DNA of 60,830 bases from the NCBI GenBank assembly GCA_964388665.1, contig CAYMBJ010000018.1, forward strand, positions 1-60,830, in the 5' to 3' direction. The stretch comes from CALCCV01 sp964388665 (lineage in GTDB: Bacteria; Bdellovibrionota; Bdellovibrionia; Bdellovibrionales; Bdellovibrionaceae). Made by a program: the position numbers and the translations under genes. Under the pieces are notes generated by a model. That model was not told where the DNA came from. It saw nothing but the letters and a program-made list of their open reading frames with translations, and did not search any database. Shown in pieces: positions 25,276 through 35,712 of this stretch (position 1 is its first letter; the number at the start of each line of letters is the position of its first letter).

Positions 25276-25809
25276 TTAACTTATAGCTCGCCAAAGGCTC
25301 CAAGCGGCCAGTGTTTTGCCATCGGTAATTTCACCTCGATTCAGCTTTTCTATAAACTGTTTCTCACTCACCCAAAAAGACTGAAGCTCCTCTTCACCCT
25401 CTTGCAATTGCGGAGTGCCGACAGAAAAGGAATCTGTAAAGTACACCTCGATCAATTCGTCGGCATACCCAATGCACGGATGAATGCTGCCAATCCTCTG
25501 CAAGTGTTTTGCTTTAATTCCGGTTTCCTCTCGCAGCTCTCTCTCTGCAGTTTGACGTAGATCCTCACCGGCATCGCGCTTGCCCGCAGGAAACTCGACA
25601 AACTCTTGCCTCAGCGCATGTCGATATTGACGAATCAGCAAAATCTGCTTCTGTTGATCCTGGCAAATGACCAGAGCTGCCCCCGGATGCAATACATACT
25701 CTCGTGTTGCCAGTCCTTGATTGAGAAGCTCCACAGTATCCTTTTGCACTCGCAGGAAGGCGCCCTCATAAACGAGCTCACTCTTCAAAACTTTATTCAT
25801 ACCCGCCAT
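25276..25809 (-). CDS. Nudix hydrolase, ADP-ribose pyrophosphatase-like
   Basis: 177 residues with a complete Nudix box, G-x5-E-x7-REL-x-EE-x-GI, in GKRDAGEDLRQTAERELREE onward, which binds the metal for pyrophosphate hydrolysis. RQYRHALRQEFVEFPAG before the box is typical of ADP-ribose pyrophosphatases such as NudF. Probable substrates are ADP-ribose or nucleotide sugars. It may start at the first ATG or at a second ATG three codons later. Confidence 0.88.
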   Translation of the reverse strand: MAGMNKVLKSELVYEGAFLRVQKDTVELLNQGLATREYVLHPGAALVICQDQQKQILLIRQYRHALRQEFVEFPAGKRDAGEDLRQTAERELREETGIKAKHLQRIGSIHPCIGYADELIEVYFTDSFSVGTPQLQEGEEELQSFWVSEKQFIEKLNRGEITDGKTLAAWSLWRAIS

Positions 25810-25950
25810 AGTCTCTTAACCTAGTAAGAGCGTCCAGTCGAATTCCAAAGTATTCAAGAGTCCTTAACAATACAGACGGGACCTACCGCAAAACTGGCCT
25901 TTGAAATTCTGAGGTCTATATCTATTCTAATCTCAGCAAAGGGGATTCTC

Positions 25951-26661
25951 ATGCTTAAAACCAGGTTAGCTGCAATATCAATAATTTTTGTCTCAAGTTT
26001 TGCTTTTGCAAAAGGAGCAAGCATCACAGGCACGCATGCATTCACATTTGGCCTAGGTCTGACTGGTGCGAATCAGTCTGATATGGATACATTGATTGGG
26101 ACGCACAACACAACTTATGGTGGTACCACCGCGAGCACTTTAGGTTCTGCCTGGGAGCTTTTTGCCCAATATCAATTTCGAATCACGGGTACCATGTTTG
26201 CGCTTTTGATTCGCCCCTCCTACTTTACTCAGTCCTCGTCAGGCAGTGGTTGCGCTGGGGAATGCAAATATGACCTCAGTGGCTATACGCTATTTCCCAT
26301 GTTTCGAATGTACCCACTTGAAAATAATTTCTTAGGTCTCTTTATGCAGGTGGGTGTTGGTTATGGAAATCTGAGTGGCAAGATCACAGAGGGTCCCAAT
26401 ACTTTGGCATTTTCCGGAGGCAACTTTGGTGCCTCCCTTGGTCTTGGCGTTGATTTTTGTTTCACCACCACACATTGCATGTCAGTGGAAGGCACGGCTC
26501 GCTATTTGCCAGTTCCTCGCAATGTGGCCTCATCAGCTTCAGGAACCATTACTGGTACGACTCAAGCCACAGGCAATCAGGAGGTTGAAATCGCCAACAC
26601 CGATTTCTCCACCACAATGTCAGGAATTATGGGATCCATCGCTTACACGATGGCGTTTTAG
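25951..26661 (+). CDS. Outer-membrane beta-barrel protein
   Basis: 236 residues. Signal peptide at 1-20 with FAFAKG at the cleavage site. The remainder alternates polar and hydrophobic residues in glycine-rich strands: HAFTFGLGLTG, WELFAQYQFRITG, FMQVGVGYGNL, ASLGLGVDFCF, and ending GIMGSIAYTMAF with terminal phenylalanine, as in barrels assembled by BamA. Two cysteine pairs are present. A GGGG box precedes the ATG. 52 nt upstream of hemH on the same strand; the relation to heme uptake is unproven. Confidence 0.8.
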   Translation: MLKTRLAAISIIFVSSFAFAKGASITGTHAFTFGLGLTGANQSDMDTLIGTHNTTYGGTTASTLGSAWELFAQYQFRITGTMFALLIRPSYFTQSSSGSGCAGECKYDLSGYTLFPMFRMYPLENNFLGLFMQVGVGYGNLSGKITEGPNTLAFSGGNFGASLGLGVDFCFTTTHCMSVEGTARYLPVPRNVASSASGTITGTTQATGNQEVEIANTDFSTTMSGIMGSIAYTMAF

Positions 26662-26712
26662 ACCAAAGCGACGAGCCTTGCAATTTTACTTGGGACAACG
26701 CTAACTGGTTGG

Positions 26713-27741
26713 ATGCAAACTGCTTTTTTACTAATGAATATTGGCACTCCTGAAGCGCCCGACGAAGAATCTGTGGGCGCCTATCTCAAGCATTTCTTGA
26801 TGGACAAAGATGTAATTTCAATCCCCTGGCCACTGCGTTGGATTTTAGTGAATCTATTGATAGTACCAAGACGAAAAAAATCATCCGCGAGCAAATATAA
26901 AAAAATTTGGACACCTCGCGGATCACCGCTTAGGTACTTTACTGAAGACCTCATTGATCAGTTGGCTAATCAGCATCCGCAGTTCACATGGAAAATGGTG
27001 ATGCGGTATTCAGAACCACAGATGAAAGATGTATTGCGAGAGCTCAGCGATCAAGGCTGTACCAGAGTGATCCTGGTGCCCATGTTTCCCCAATACGCGG
27101 ACGCCACTGTGGCGAGCTCAGTCGCCAATATGCGCGAGCATATGAATGCCTTTCCCAAGATCAAATCGTGGCAGGTTTTTCCCGAATTTTACGATCGAGA
27201 TTTTTTTATAAAAAGCACGCAAAAACTAATCGCACGAAAGGTTGACGCCCTCCAGGACTTTGACCCTGAGCAAACTAAGAAGCACCACTATCTGTTTTCT
27301 TTTCATGGGCTCCCTGTCTCACAAATCAAAAAGAATCCTGGCTGTTTATCCCGAGAAAACTGCTGTGAAGTTGAAACCTCAGAGAATCGTAGTTGCTACA
27401 GAAGACAGTGCCTGGCTACAGCCAAATCGCTCGCCAAAAGCCTAGGACTGAGTTCAAGTCAATGGAGCTATAGCTTCCAATCGCGCCTCGGTCCAACCGA
27501 GTGGATAAAGCCCTACACCGAAGTCGTCGCAACTGAGCTAGCCAAAACAAATCCACACCTTGTTGTTCATTGTCCGGCATTCACTATCGATTGCCTGGAG
27601 ACTTTAGAGGAGATCAATATAGAACTTCGCCAGACTTTCACCAGTGAAGGCGGCAAATCATTTTACCTAACTCCCTGTTTAAATGCAGACGAAGTCTGGA
27701 GCCAGGCCTTTGGCCATGCCCTAGCAGAATTCGCAAAATGA
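26713..27741 (+). CDS. hemH: Ferrochelatase with internal cysteine cluster
   Basis: Inserts Fe(II) into protoporphyrin IX, the last heme step. 342 residues. Catalytic H198 is in SFHGLP and the conserved glutamate lies in TIDCLETLEE. MNIGTPEAP at the N-terminus and FQSRLGPTEWIKP are typical. An internal stretch 211-233 carries five cysteines (C211, C217, C218, C228, C233); an internal [2Fe-2S] site is known in some bacterial ferrochelatases, so a cluster is plausible. A hairpin terminator follows at 27836. It completes the heme set but lies apart from the main operon. Confidence 0.95.
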   Translation: MQTAFLLMNIGTPEAPDEESVGAYLKHFLMDKDVISIPWPLRWILVNLLIVPRRKKSSASKYKKIWTPRGSPLRYFTEDLIDQLANQHPQFTWKMVMRYSEPQMKDVLRELSDQGCTRVILVPMFPQYADATVASSVANMREHMNAFPKIKSWQVFPEFYDRDFFIKSTQKLIARKVDALQDFDPEQTKKHHYLFSFHGLPVSQIKKNPGCLSRENCCEVETSENRSCYRRQCLATAKSLAKSLGLSSSQWSYSFQSRLGPTEWIKPYTEVVATELAKTNPHLVVHCPAFTIDCLETLEEINIELRQTFTSEGGKSFYLTPCLNADEVWSQAFGHALAEFAK

Positions 27742-27835
27742 GACAAGATACAAAATAAAGCTATCTCGTCATTTATATAAGTTCAACTTCCACTTAGTCC
27801 CTGAGATACTGAATTCACCAACCAACCCAACCTTA

Positions 27836-27872
27836 AAAAGGGTCTCCTAACCAGGGACCCTTTTGCTTTTTT
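27836..27872 (+). terminator. Rho-independent terminator after hemH
   Basis: 9-bp stem aaaagggtc (27836-27844) with gaccctttt (27856-27864) around an 11-nt loop, followed by a T-rich run. It lies 95 nt after the hemH stop. Confidence 0.75.
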
Positions 27873-28026
27873 AACCCGTCTAAAAGTCACATTTTACTTT
27901 TACACTCTAAAGACCGTATAAAAATTGTCCGACAATGAGACAGGCTATAGACTTAAAGCGAGATTCCAGTGATGATAAAGGTGCATTCGTCCCAAACGGC
28001 GCCCGCTGCAATGATGAGAGGTAAAC

Positions 28027-28341
28027 ATGACCAAATTGAAACTAAAGACATGCACCACAAATCTTTTCATGATCCTCTTGGCTGGTTTGACATTTTCTTT
28101 ACACAGCGAAGGCCGCACCAATCCAAACTACGAAGATCCGAATATGCAAAAAAATAGAGGCATTGAGGGTGGAATTGCTGGCTTCTATACCATCAACAGC
28201 AAATACAATGGTCTGGCTCCTAAGACATTGGCTGGTGTATTTAGTCCAACCAACCCTGATCTTAAATTGGCATCTTCGACAAATCCCATAGTCATCACGC
28301 CGCAACCCACTGCCCCTGCACTGAATCCTTCAAGCAAGTAA
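28027..28341 (+). CDS. Small secreted protein of unknown function
   Basis: 104 residues. GAGAGG lies five bases before the ATG. Residues 1-28 make a signal peptide (basic start, hydrophobic FMILLAGLTFSL). The mature part is rich in Asn, Pro and Thr with no recognisable domain, for example NPNYEDPNMQKNRG and ITPQPTAPALNPSS. It is convergent with the 1932-residue lipoprotein, 35 nt apart. Preceded by the hemH terminator, so it likely has its own promoter. Confidence 0.6.
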   Translation: MTKLKLKTCTTNLFMILLAGLTFSLHSEGRTNPNYEDPNMQKNRGIEGGIAGFYTINSKYNGLAPKTLAGVFSPTNPDLKLASSTNPIVITPQPTAPALNPSSK

Positions 28342-28376
28342 GGTCTGTTAGGTCTGCGGATCAAGTGGAATTGGTA

Positions 28377-31300
28377 TTATTTTGGAATTCTATTGAGACG
28401 ATGGTTCCCTTCGTCCGACACATAGATGAAATTGGCATCACCAGACACTGCATAGTTTGCTGAAAACTGCCCCATCCTATACCCGTTCGTATAACTTCCG
28501 CCTTGGCACCAGCCTGGAGTTACAATTGTAGCTCCTGGGCAACCCGGATCGCCGCCTGTGGGAGAGCTCCCCGGATTGATGGCTCCACGCCAGCCAACTA
28601 TCGTCCCAGTTGCTAGGTTCATTTTCCAAACCACAGTTGAATTTGAGTTTCCATACAGATAGGTGCCATCACCCCAGATACCTGTATTGGCGTATCCGCT
28701 CCAGCCACTCAAAGTCGGGCCGTCAGTTGTCCATGTGTGAACATAGCTATTCCATGAACCTCGCGCGGCGCCCAACCAAACACCTGCAAACGAGTATTTG
28801 TCAATTCGACCATTGTAGTAATTTGAAACATACAGAAAAGAACCATCACTGTATATGCCGCCACGTCCTCCAGCCCAAAAGTAAAACCCACCGCCACGAT
28901 CGCCACCGTTGTTGGCAGCTGTGGCCGTGCCGCCTGTGCACCAACCACCCGTAGACACGTCATAAAGACCGTTGGAGCCATAGGTGCACCCACCTGAAGG
29001 TGCACTGCCGATTCTGCCCACCCAACCATTAAAGGCCCCAGTAGTGGCATTATAAGAACTCACTCGATGATTGCTGCTATCAACAACATACAGATTTCCG
29101 TTTACGTAGGTGATCGCATTTGGCGATGACAAAAAGCCGTCGCCGCTTCCCGATTGACTGTACCCGCCTGTGCACCAGCCTGGAGTGAAGGTGCTCACTG
29201 TGGCGCCCGTGCATCCGGCGGCGCCGCCCGTGGGTGTCGTACCAATCCCGCCAATCCATCCACCCGACTGTCCCGTAACTTTGTTGAAGCGCTGGATTCT
29301 ATGCAGGTACATATCCGCAATGTACAAATAGGTTCCGTCGCCCGTGATATCCTGAGCACGATAAAATATCCCTGGCGTGGTTTGATTGATCATGTAGTTC
29401 CACAAGTAATTGGGATTAAAGAGTGCCCCCAAACACCATCCTGGCGCTGGGCCCATGGGTGTGGCCGTCAAACACGCTGGGTCACCGCCCGTCGGAAGGC
29501 TCGTAATTCCACCAATTGATCCTTCAAGTACACCGGTCAATTTATTTATTTTTTTAATTCGGCCCGAACTGGCTTCGGTCAAATAGATGTAGTTACCATC
29601 AACGTAAGACCCAGCAGGAGACCACATCGAATTGTCATCAAATCCATAAAACTGTGCAAAGGCATTTGAGTCGTTGGACCAACTCGTAGGACTCGAACTC
29701 TGAAAAGCCAAGGTTCCTGCATAGGTCCCCGTTGCCACATCGAACTTTTTGATAGCAGGATGACTTCCACCCATGCCCACGAGAAAATTACCGGCGCCAT
29801 CATAGGCAATCGCCGTGGCCTGATTGAACGAAGCCTCAGAAAGTCCATGCTTTGCCGAACCTCCCAAGCACCATCCAGGAGTGTCGTCGTTAGGGTTCAG
29901 CGTCGAACAGCCCGGATTCCCCGACATCGAAGCATTGTTGCTCACCTTGCCTATCCAGCTCAACACCAAACCCGTCGCTGGATCGACTTTAATAACGCGA
30001 TTCCAGTCCGCCACAATCAAGTTGGTGCCGTCATATTTCATTCCGATGGGGCTTGTCCAATTGAATGAAAGATTTGGCAACAGTCCCGTATAGGCTCCCG
30101 AGGTGAGGTCATAGGTATTGATACCACCGCCGCTCTCTGTAAATGAAACATAGAGTGTGTTACCAATAACAATCATACTGCGAGGATAACCAACGCCGCC
30201 ACCGCCGTTGTGCGTGCGAGGATTTACGTATTTGTAATTTCCACCCAAGCACCAGCCCGGCGTGAGACTGTTGGCGCCGGTGGTGTTGCATCCTGCAGCT
30301 CCGGCCGTTGGCGACACGGTGTTGACCATACCAATCCAGCCCGTAAACGCTCCAGATGCGGCATCATAGCGTAAGATTGCGCCATAGACTCCGACGTAAA
30401 GATTTCCAGACTCCACCGCCATCGAACGTGGATAGCGAAAACTGCCGTCACCATCATCGTTGCCTGATTTTGATGAGCCCCCCAAACACCACCCGGGAGT
30501 CGGGTCATTTGCCACAGTCGAAGTGCAGCTCGGCGGACCGCCAGGGCCTGAGCCTGTCGGTGGCGCACTCACGCGTCCAATCCAGCCCGAAAAGGCTCCC
30601 GTATCTGCGCGAAAGCGTTGCACCGAGTGTGAGTTGTAATTGGCCACATACATATAGGTGCTATCGACAGCAATCGCGATCGGATTGTACATCACTCCAT
30701 TGGCTGCGTTGGAGCTAGCATATGAAGAACCACCCACACACCACCCGGGCACGACCTGTGCGTTTGTCGTGGCAACACAGAGGGCTGGACTTGGATTGGC
30801 CAAGTTACTACCAGAAACACCAATGGCGCCAGAGGAGGTGTAACCACCAACCCAACCCACATAGGTTTGATTTGTGTAATCATACTTTAGGACCCGATCA
30901 GCGTTGTAGTCGGCAACATAAAGATACTGCCGAGTGGGATCAAAGGTCATATCATATACGCTCGCGGTGCCGTTAGATCTGGCTGCCACGGGCGAACCAC
31001 CCATCGTGAACCAAATCTGATTGCCGTTGGCATCCAAATTTGTGCCCTTAGTGCCAATCCATCCCGGCGCTGCCGTCACGGCAAAGGCAAAGCTGCCAGG
31101 ATCTAATATAGAAGCATCGTCTGTAGCCGCAAAAGTTAGACTCGGAGCCGGGTACTGACCTTTAAAATAGAAAGGAAAAACACTTTGCCCTTGGGCGAAG
31201 GTAAAATTAGTCACTGGTACTGAGCATTCACTGTCTGAATAAAAGGCGCCAGCGGACCCGGCACCACTTAATGTGCCATTGATCGGTGTAATCGCGGCTG

Positions 31301-34175
31301 TCACTGTGCCCACTCCATCAACCGTCTTCAGGTCAAAGGGCCCCGCACAGACGGTGTTGGCTGCCGTTCCAGGAATGGGTCCTACGATCGTAAACGCTGA
31401 GGGAGAAACCCCAACTGCCAATGTCGCAGAATTTGTCATCATCCCGGCCGGATCTTCGAGAAAAATGTTCAATGTTTCTGCCAAATTATCTTTTAAATAA
31501 ACCACTGTTGAAGTGGCGTTCTGGGGGATAACGACAGTCGTCTGACTGCCGGCTCCGCCACAGACGGGCGAACTGTAAAACATCGCCGAAGCGCTACTGG
31601 TTAGACCGCTCACATTTAAAGAAGTGTTCACGGATGGAGCCACTTGATTGCCGGCAGCATCCTTAAGGGCCACGGTGAACGCTGTTGAACATCGGCCTGC
31701 CACCACGCTCGAGGGACCAGAAAATTCAATGGCGGACGGTGTGATAAACACAGGCTGAAGAGCAGAAGTGGTCACCATATTCGCGCTTGGATCCGTCACA
31801 CTCAGATTCAAACTTTCTGATTTATTATCTTTCAAATAGACATAGACATCATATCCTGCACCTAAAGTGATTGGCAATTGCACGTCGGTCGCGACCACAG
31901 GTATTGTGCAGGCAGCGTCAGAATACAGCGTAGCACTTGAGCCAATGATTCCGCCAATAATCACTGGGGTGATCGCAAACAGCGGACCAGCTGCACCATT
32001 TTCGCCAGCAGGCCTGATCACAATAGGCGCAGAGCACTGTCCAGAAACAACAGAAAGTGGCGTTCCCATCGCCATTGGCGGTGGCGCTTCCGCCAGTAAA
32101 GCAATTTTACTAGGTGAGACCTTAAATACATAACTGCCAGCCGTCATGACTCCAGACGAATCTGTCGCCATCATGGTCGACGACTCAGACTTTAGGTCTT
32201 TCATATAATAGGTTTTCGTGTTTGTACCCGCAGTGAAAGTTACAGTAGACGAAACCGGCGTGCCAGAGCAGCTGCTGCTCGTGTAAAGGCCAGCGCTGCT
32301 AAGACCTGAAATCAAAACCGGAGTGTTCTGCAAAGTATTGGTGGGATTGCCACCATCATCTTGGAGCTGTATGGTGACTGCAGATGAGCAAGTTCCCGAA
32401 ATAAAACTAACAGGACCTGTTATTTTTATCTTCTTCGGAGTTCCTGCTGTCACATTAAATGAATTGCTATAAGTCGTAGTCAGTGAAGTGGCACTTGCTA
32501 CCAATTTATAGCCTGTCTGTGTTTTGTCGATGCCAAGATCAGTAAAGTTCGCCACGCCATTGACCGCAGCCACTGTCACGGTTCCCAAAAGCGCCGCTCC
32601 ATTCACGTTAGAAGCAATCGAAAGAGTGATGTCTGCAGTCGAGGAGGGCCCTGTCATCACGACATTGCCTTGGGCATCTTGCACGGCCACGGCTACTGGA
32701 CCCATACCATTGGCACCAGATGGCGAGTTCACTGGTTGCTGCGAAAATCCCAATTTAGAAGCCACTCCTGGAACAAAAGGCGCAAGAGTTGTCACGCCCG
32801 TAAGTCCTGAGGGCGACGAGATACTTAAGGTGCGATAGGGCGGCAGAGAATCGGCCACCGTAGTCGCAATGGCTCCGCTGGCCACGCCTGTGACACTGGA
32901 GTTTTGTGTTGGCTGACTAATGATATCACCAGAAATTGAAGAGGCAAAAGTCGGCTTCACCCCGGAAACAGGATTTGCAAATTCATCAAGCAAAGTGATT
33001 TGCACAGAATAAGCCGAAAATCCATTGGCAGTTAATGCCGGGCTTGGAGGTACTTCGGGAGTGATCTTAATTGAACTCAAATTTGGCGACACGGGGCCGG
33101 GCGAGATCGTGAAGGGTTCGGAGCTGATAGTGAGCTCCGCCGAACCATTGAGTTGGCTAGACGTGTCGGGTTTGGTCGCCGTCAAAATTTTAGTGCCGGC
33201 CTCGCGAATATTAACTCCTGTGAAGGTAGCCACTCCCGCAATGGCAGAAATCGTGGCCGCGCCAGAAATAGTTCCTTGAGTAGGAGAGTCTGTTGCGATC
33301 GAAATCGTAATGGGAGCCGTTGAATCCACGCCCGCCGTGATCACGTTGCCATCAGCATCCAAAATTCTCACCACGGGCTGCGCTGAGAAAGGCACGCCAG
33401 CAAGAGAGCTAGTTGGCTGAGTTATGAATTCAAGTTTACTGGCCTCACCCATCGGTGTAAAACTTACGGTTTCTGTATTATTGTCAATCACTCCGCCCAC
33501 AACTAAAGCAACCTTGCAAATGTAGCGAGTTCCCGCGACAAGATTCTCTAACTTGTAGCTAGTAGCCGCAGTGTCATAGAGCTCATGAATCAATTCAAAC
33601 TCTGCAGTTGGCGAAGTTTTGCAATAGATGTTCACATGATCAGCGTCAGAAGCATCTCCATACTTAAGCAAGGCCGTATTGCCGTTTAAAATTTCGCTGC
33701 TGGCGATTCCACCAAATGGAATTCCGGCCACATCCAAAGTGTTGCCGTCTTCCTTGCCTTCACTATCAGCGGCACGAACACGAAAATAATAGAGCTGTTG
33801 TGGATTGAGATTGGTAATGAGTGCTTCCGATGCCGGAGCTGGAATGGTTTTAATCAATTCAGGTTTAAACTTTAATGTGGTGTCATAGATGTTATAGGCC
33901 ACAACACGACTGTCAGTTGAAGGTGACCAACTCACTTTTAATTTATTGTAGCCAGTGGTATCCACTGTGGTCGCGCCATTGAAGTCTACAAACGAATTGG
34001 AGGCAGGACCCTGCGAAGTGTTCACTGGAATCGAAGTTTCTTGGGGTAGGCACCCACTCAAGGCAAAGGCCAAAACCGCAGCCAGCCCCGTAAAACGACT
34101 TGGTTTCAATTGCACCAACTTACGTTTTGCTTTTTGAAAACAAAGTGCTCTAAAGAAAATAAGAAACCTCCTCAT
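28377..34175 (-). CDS. Giant surface lipoprotein: FN3, filamin-like Ig and NHL repeats with PGWC motifs
   Basis: 1932 residues. A long basic N-terminus leads to a lipobox LSGC (C42), so it is a lipoprotein. Two fibronectin-III domains lie at about 65-150 and 155-235. Then come about seven Ig/filamin-like repeats to about 1035, carrying phrases such as VAGRCSTAFTVALKDAAGN. From about 1040 to the end are NHL-type propeller units (NGNLYVVDSSNHRVSSY and similar). Eight of these units are linked by loops with PTGG..GC...(T)PGWC.GG, with paired cysteines that could form disulfides. The region upstream (34176-34386) is A/T-rich and probably its promoter. A role in adhesion or prey recognition is inference. 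Confidence 0.9.
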   Translation of the reverse strand: MRRFLIFFRALCFQKAKRKLVQLKPSRFTGLAAVLAFALSGCLPQETSIPVNTSQGPASNSFVDFNGATTVDTTGYNKLKVSWSPSTDSRVVAYNIYDTTLKFKPELIKTIPAPASEALITNLNPQQLYYFRVRAADSEGKEDGNTLDVAGIPFGGIASSEILNGNTALLKYGDASDADHVNIYCKTSPTAEFELIHELYDTAATSYKLENLVAGTRYICKVALVVGGVIDNNTETVSFTPMGEASKLEFITQPTSSLAGVPFSAQPVVRILDADGNVITAGVDSTAPITISIATDSPTQGTISGAATISAIAGVATFTGVNIREAGTKILTATKPDTSSQLNGSAELTISSEPFTISPGPVSPNLSSIKITPEVPPSPALTANGFSAYSVQITLLDEFANPVSGVKPTFASSISGDIISQPTQNSSVTGVASGAIATTVADSLPPYRTLSISSPSGLTGVTTLAPFVPGVASKLGFSQQPVNSPSGANGMGPVAVAVQDAQGNVVMTGPSSTADITLSIASNVNGAALLGTVTVAAVNGVANFTDLGIDKTQTGYKLVASATSLTTTYSNSFNVTAGTPKKIKITGPVSFISGTCSSAVTIQLQDDGGNPTNTLQNTPVLISGLSSAGLYTSSSCSGTPVSSTVTFTAGTNTKTYYMKDLKSESSTMMATDSSGVMTAGSYVFKVSPSKIALLAEAPPPMAMGTPLSVVSGQCSAPIVIRPAGENGAAGPLFAITPVIIGGIIGSSATLYSDAACTIPVVATDVQLPITLGAGYDVYVYLKDNKSESLNLSVTDPSANMVTTSALQPVFITPSAIEFSGPSSVVAGRCSTAFTVALKDAAGNQVAPSVNTSLNVSGLTSSASAMFYSSPVCGGAGSQTTVVIPQNATSTVVYLKDNLAETLNIFLEDPAGMMTNSATLAVGVSPSAFTIVGPIPGTAANTVCAGPFDLKTVDGVGTVTAAITPINGTLSGAGSAGAFYSDSECSVPVTNFTFAQGQSVFPFYFKGQYPAPSLTFAATDDASILDPGSFAFAVTAAPGWIGTKGTNLDANGNQIWFTMGGSPVAARSNGTASVYDMTFDPTRQYLYVADYNADRVLKYDYTNQTYVGWVGGYTSSGAIGVSGSNLANPSPALCVATTNAQVVPGWCVGGSSYASSNAANGVMYNPIAIAVDSTYMYVANYNSHSVQRFRADTGAFSGWIGRVSAPPTGSGPGGPPSCTSTVANDPTPGWCLGGSSKSGNDDGDGSFRYPRSMAVESGNLYVGVYGAILRYDAASGAFTGWIGMVNTVSPTAGAAGCNTTGANSLTPGWCLGGNYKYVNPRTHNGGGGVGYPRSMIVIGNTLYVSFTESGGGINTYDLTSGAYTGLLPNLSFNWTSPIGMKYDGTNLIVADWNRVIKVDPATGLVLSWIGKVSNNASMSGNPGCSTLNPNDDTPGWCLGGSAKHGLSEASFNQATAIAYDGAGNFLVGMGGSHPAIKKFDVATGTYAGTLAFQSSSPTSWSNDSNAFAQFYGFDDNSMWSPAGSYVDGNYIYLTEASSGRIKKINKLTGVLEGSIGGITSLPTGGDPACLTATPMGPAPGWCLGALFNPNYLWNYMINQTTPGIFYRAQDITGDGTYLYIADMYLHRIQRFNKVTGQSGGWIGGIGTTPTGGAAGCTGATVSTFTPGWCTGGYSQSGSGDGFLSSPNAITYVNGNLYVVDSSNHRVSSYNATTGAFNGWVGRIGSAPSGGCTYGSNGLYDVSTGGWCTGGTATAANNGGDRGGGFYFWAGGRGGIYSDGSFLYVSNYYNGRIDKYSFAGVWLGAARGSWNSYVHTWTTDGPTLSGWSGYANTGIWGDGTYLYGNSNSTVVWKMNLATGTIVGWRGAINPGSSPTGGDPGCPGATIVTPGWCQGGSYTNGYRMGQFSANYAVSGDANFIYVSDEGNHRLNRIPK

Positions 34176-34386
34176 TGGGTATCATCCTAAAAGTTGACCA
34201 CTTTAGCCTCATCGGCCGTAAGCCTCGTTTTCATAATCATTTTTTCGGTTTTTCCAAATTTTTCTCAGAAAAGATCGTCGCAATTTGTTACATGTAAAAA
34301 ATTTGATTTTGATTCTCAATTTGAATCTATGTAAATGTGCGTATCAATTTGCAGCAAATTTGCCCTCGCCCATGAAGAGGCATCAG

Positions 34387-35712
34387 TCACAAATTGGTGC
34401 CATCGGGTGATTCTTTTTTCAGCCACTGCTGAAACTCAAATATGGATTTTTCAAAACCTCGTTGACTAGGCTCATAAAACTTCATCTCAGCGATCGCCTC
34501 TGGTAAATACCTTTGCTTGACCCACCCTTTTGCAAAACTGTGTGGATACTGATAGCCCTCGCCGTAGCCAAAACTGCGACTCATTTTGGTTTTTGAAGAG
34601 CGCAAGCTCAATGGCACCGGCAAATCTCCTGACCTTTCGACTTCAGCAAGTGCCTTTTTCCAAGCCTCATAGCTTCGATTCGATTTCGGCGCGCTGGCGA
34701 GATAGGTAACTAGCTGGGCCAATATGATCCCGGCCTCCGGCAATCCAATGTGACGAATCCCATCTGCAGCCGACACGGCCATTCCCAGCGCCTTGGGGTC
34801 GGCATTTCCGATGTCTTCAGATGCGAGCACAACCAATCTACGAGATAAAAACTCAAGATCTTCACCGCCTTTTATCATTCGTGCGAGATAATACAATCCA
34901 GCATCGGCATCGCTGCCGCGAATGGATTTAATGAATGCCGATACCAGGTCGTAGTGCTGTTGCCCTGTGGCATCGTAGCGCAGGGCTTTGTCTGATCGAA
35001 GTGCATTGATCTCCGCAAGAGTCAAAGGATGATCTTGCTGACCGCCTACCGCCGACACAATCAATTCAATCTCACCAATTAATTTTCGCACATCACCATT
35101 TGACCAGCCAATCAGTGAATTCAAGGCGTCTTCAGCAAAGTAGCTCTCTAGCAAATTGAATTCGCCCAGAGCGCGAATGGCAATTCGCCGCAAGCTCTTT
35201 TCATCTAATGGCTCGAGTCCCGCTATGCGCACTCGCGACAAAAGGGCGGGATTGAGGCTATGACTTGGATTTTCGGTGGTTGCTCCCAGCAACACCAGGT
35301 CACCTTTTTCGATAAAGGGCAACAGCACATCTTGGGAGCTGCGATTGAGACGATGGATCTCATCTACAAATGCAACAGTTCTTTCGGAGAAAACCTTTCG
35401 CCGTTCTTGGGCTCGCTCCCCCAGCTCTTTTAAAAACTTTGCTCCCACTTCCACAGCATTGACACTCTCTGAGTTGGCTTGCCAAGCCTGTATCAACAAA
35501 CGCGCCAGCGTGGTTTTTCCCGTTCCAGGTGGTCCCCAAAAGATCACAGATTGTGGAATTTTCTTGGAGATCAAGTTTTGCAGCCACTTTTGTTCTTGCA
35601 AGAGTTGCTCTTGACCTTCAAAATTTTCTAGTGTTTGCGGTCGCAATCTTTCAGCCAAAGGCGAGAGTGGGTCAGGTGCCATGGAAGAATTGAAAAGTTT
35701 CATATCGCTCAC
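34387..35712 (-). CDS. rarA: Replication-associated recombination protein A
   Basis: 441-residue AAA+ ATPase, the length of RarA/MgsA. Walker A FWGPPGTGKTTLARLL, Walker B AFVDEIHRL, sensor ATTENPSHSLNPALLSR, and the C-terminal KGWVKQRYLPE and FYEPSQRGFEKS motifs characteristic of the family. It acts at stalled replication forks with SSB. The murJ stop immediately precedes its ATG, so the two are co-transcribed. Confidence 0.95.
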   Translation of the reverse strand: MSDMKLFNSSMAPDPLSPLAERLRPQTLENFEGQEQLLQEQKWLQNLISKKIPQSVIFWGPPGTGKTTLARLLIQAWQANSESVNAVEVGAKFLKELGERAQERRKVFSERTVAFVDEIHRLNRSSQDVLLPFIEKGDLVLLGATTENPSHSLNPALLSRVRIAGLEPLDEKSLRRIAIRALGEFNLLESYFAEDALNSLIGWSNGDVRKLIGEIELIVSAVGGQQDHPLTLAEINALRSDKALRYDATGQQHYDLVSAFIKSIRGSDADAGLYYLARMIKGGEDLEFLSRRLVVLASEDIGNADPKALGMAVSAADGIRHIGLPEAGIILAQLVTYLASAPKSNRSYEAWKKALAEVERSGDLPVPLSLRSSKTKMSRSFGYGEGYQYPHSFAKGWVKQRYLPEAIAEMKFYEPSQRGFEKSIFEFQQWLKKESPDGTNL

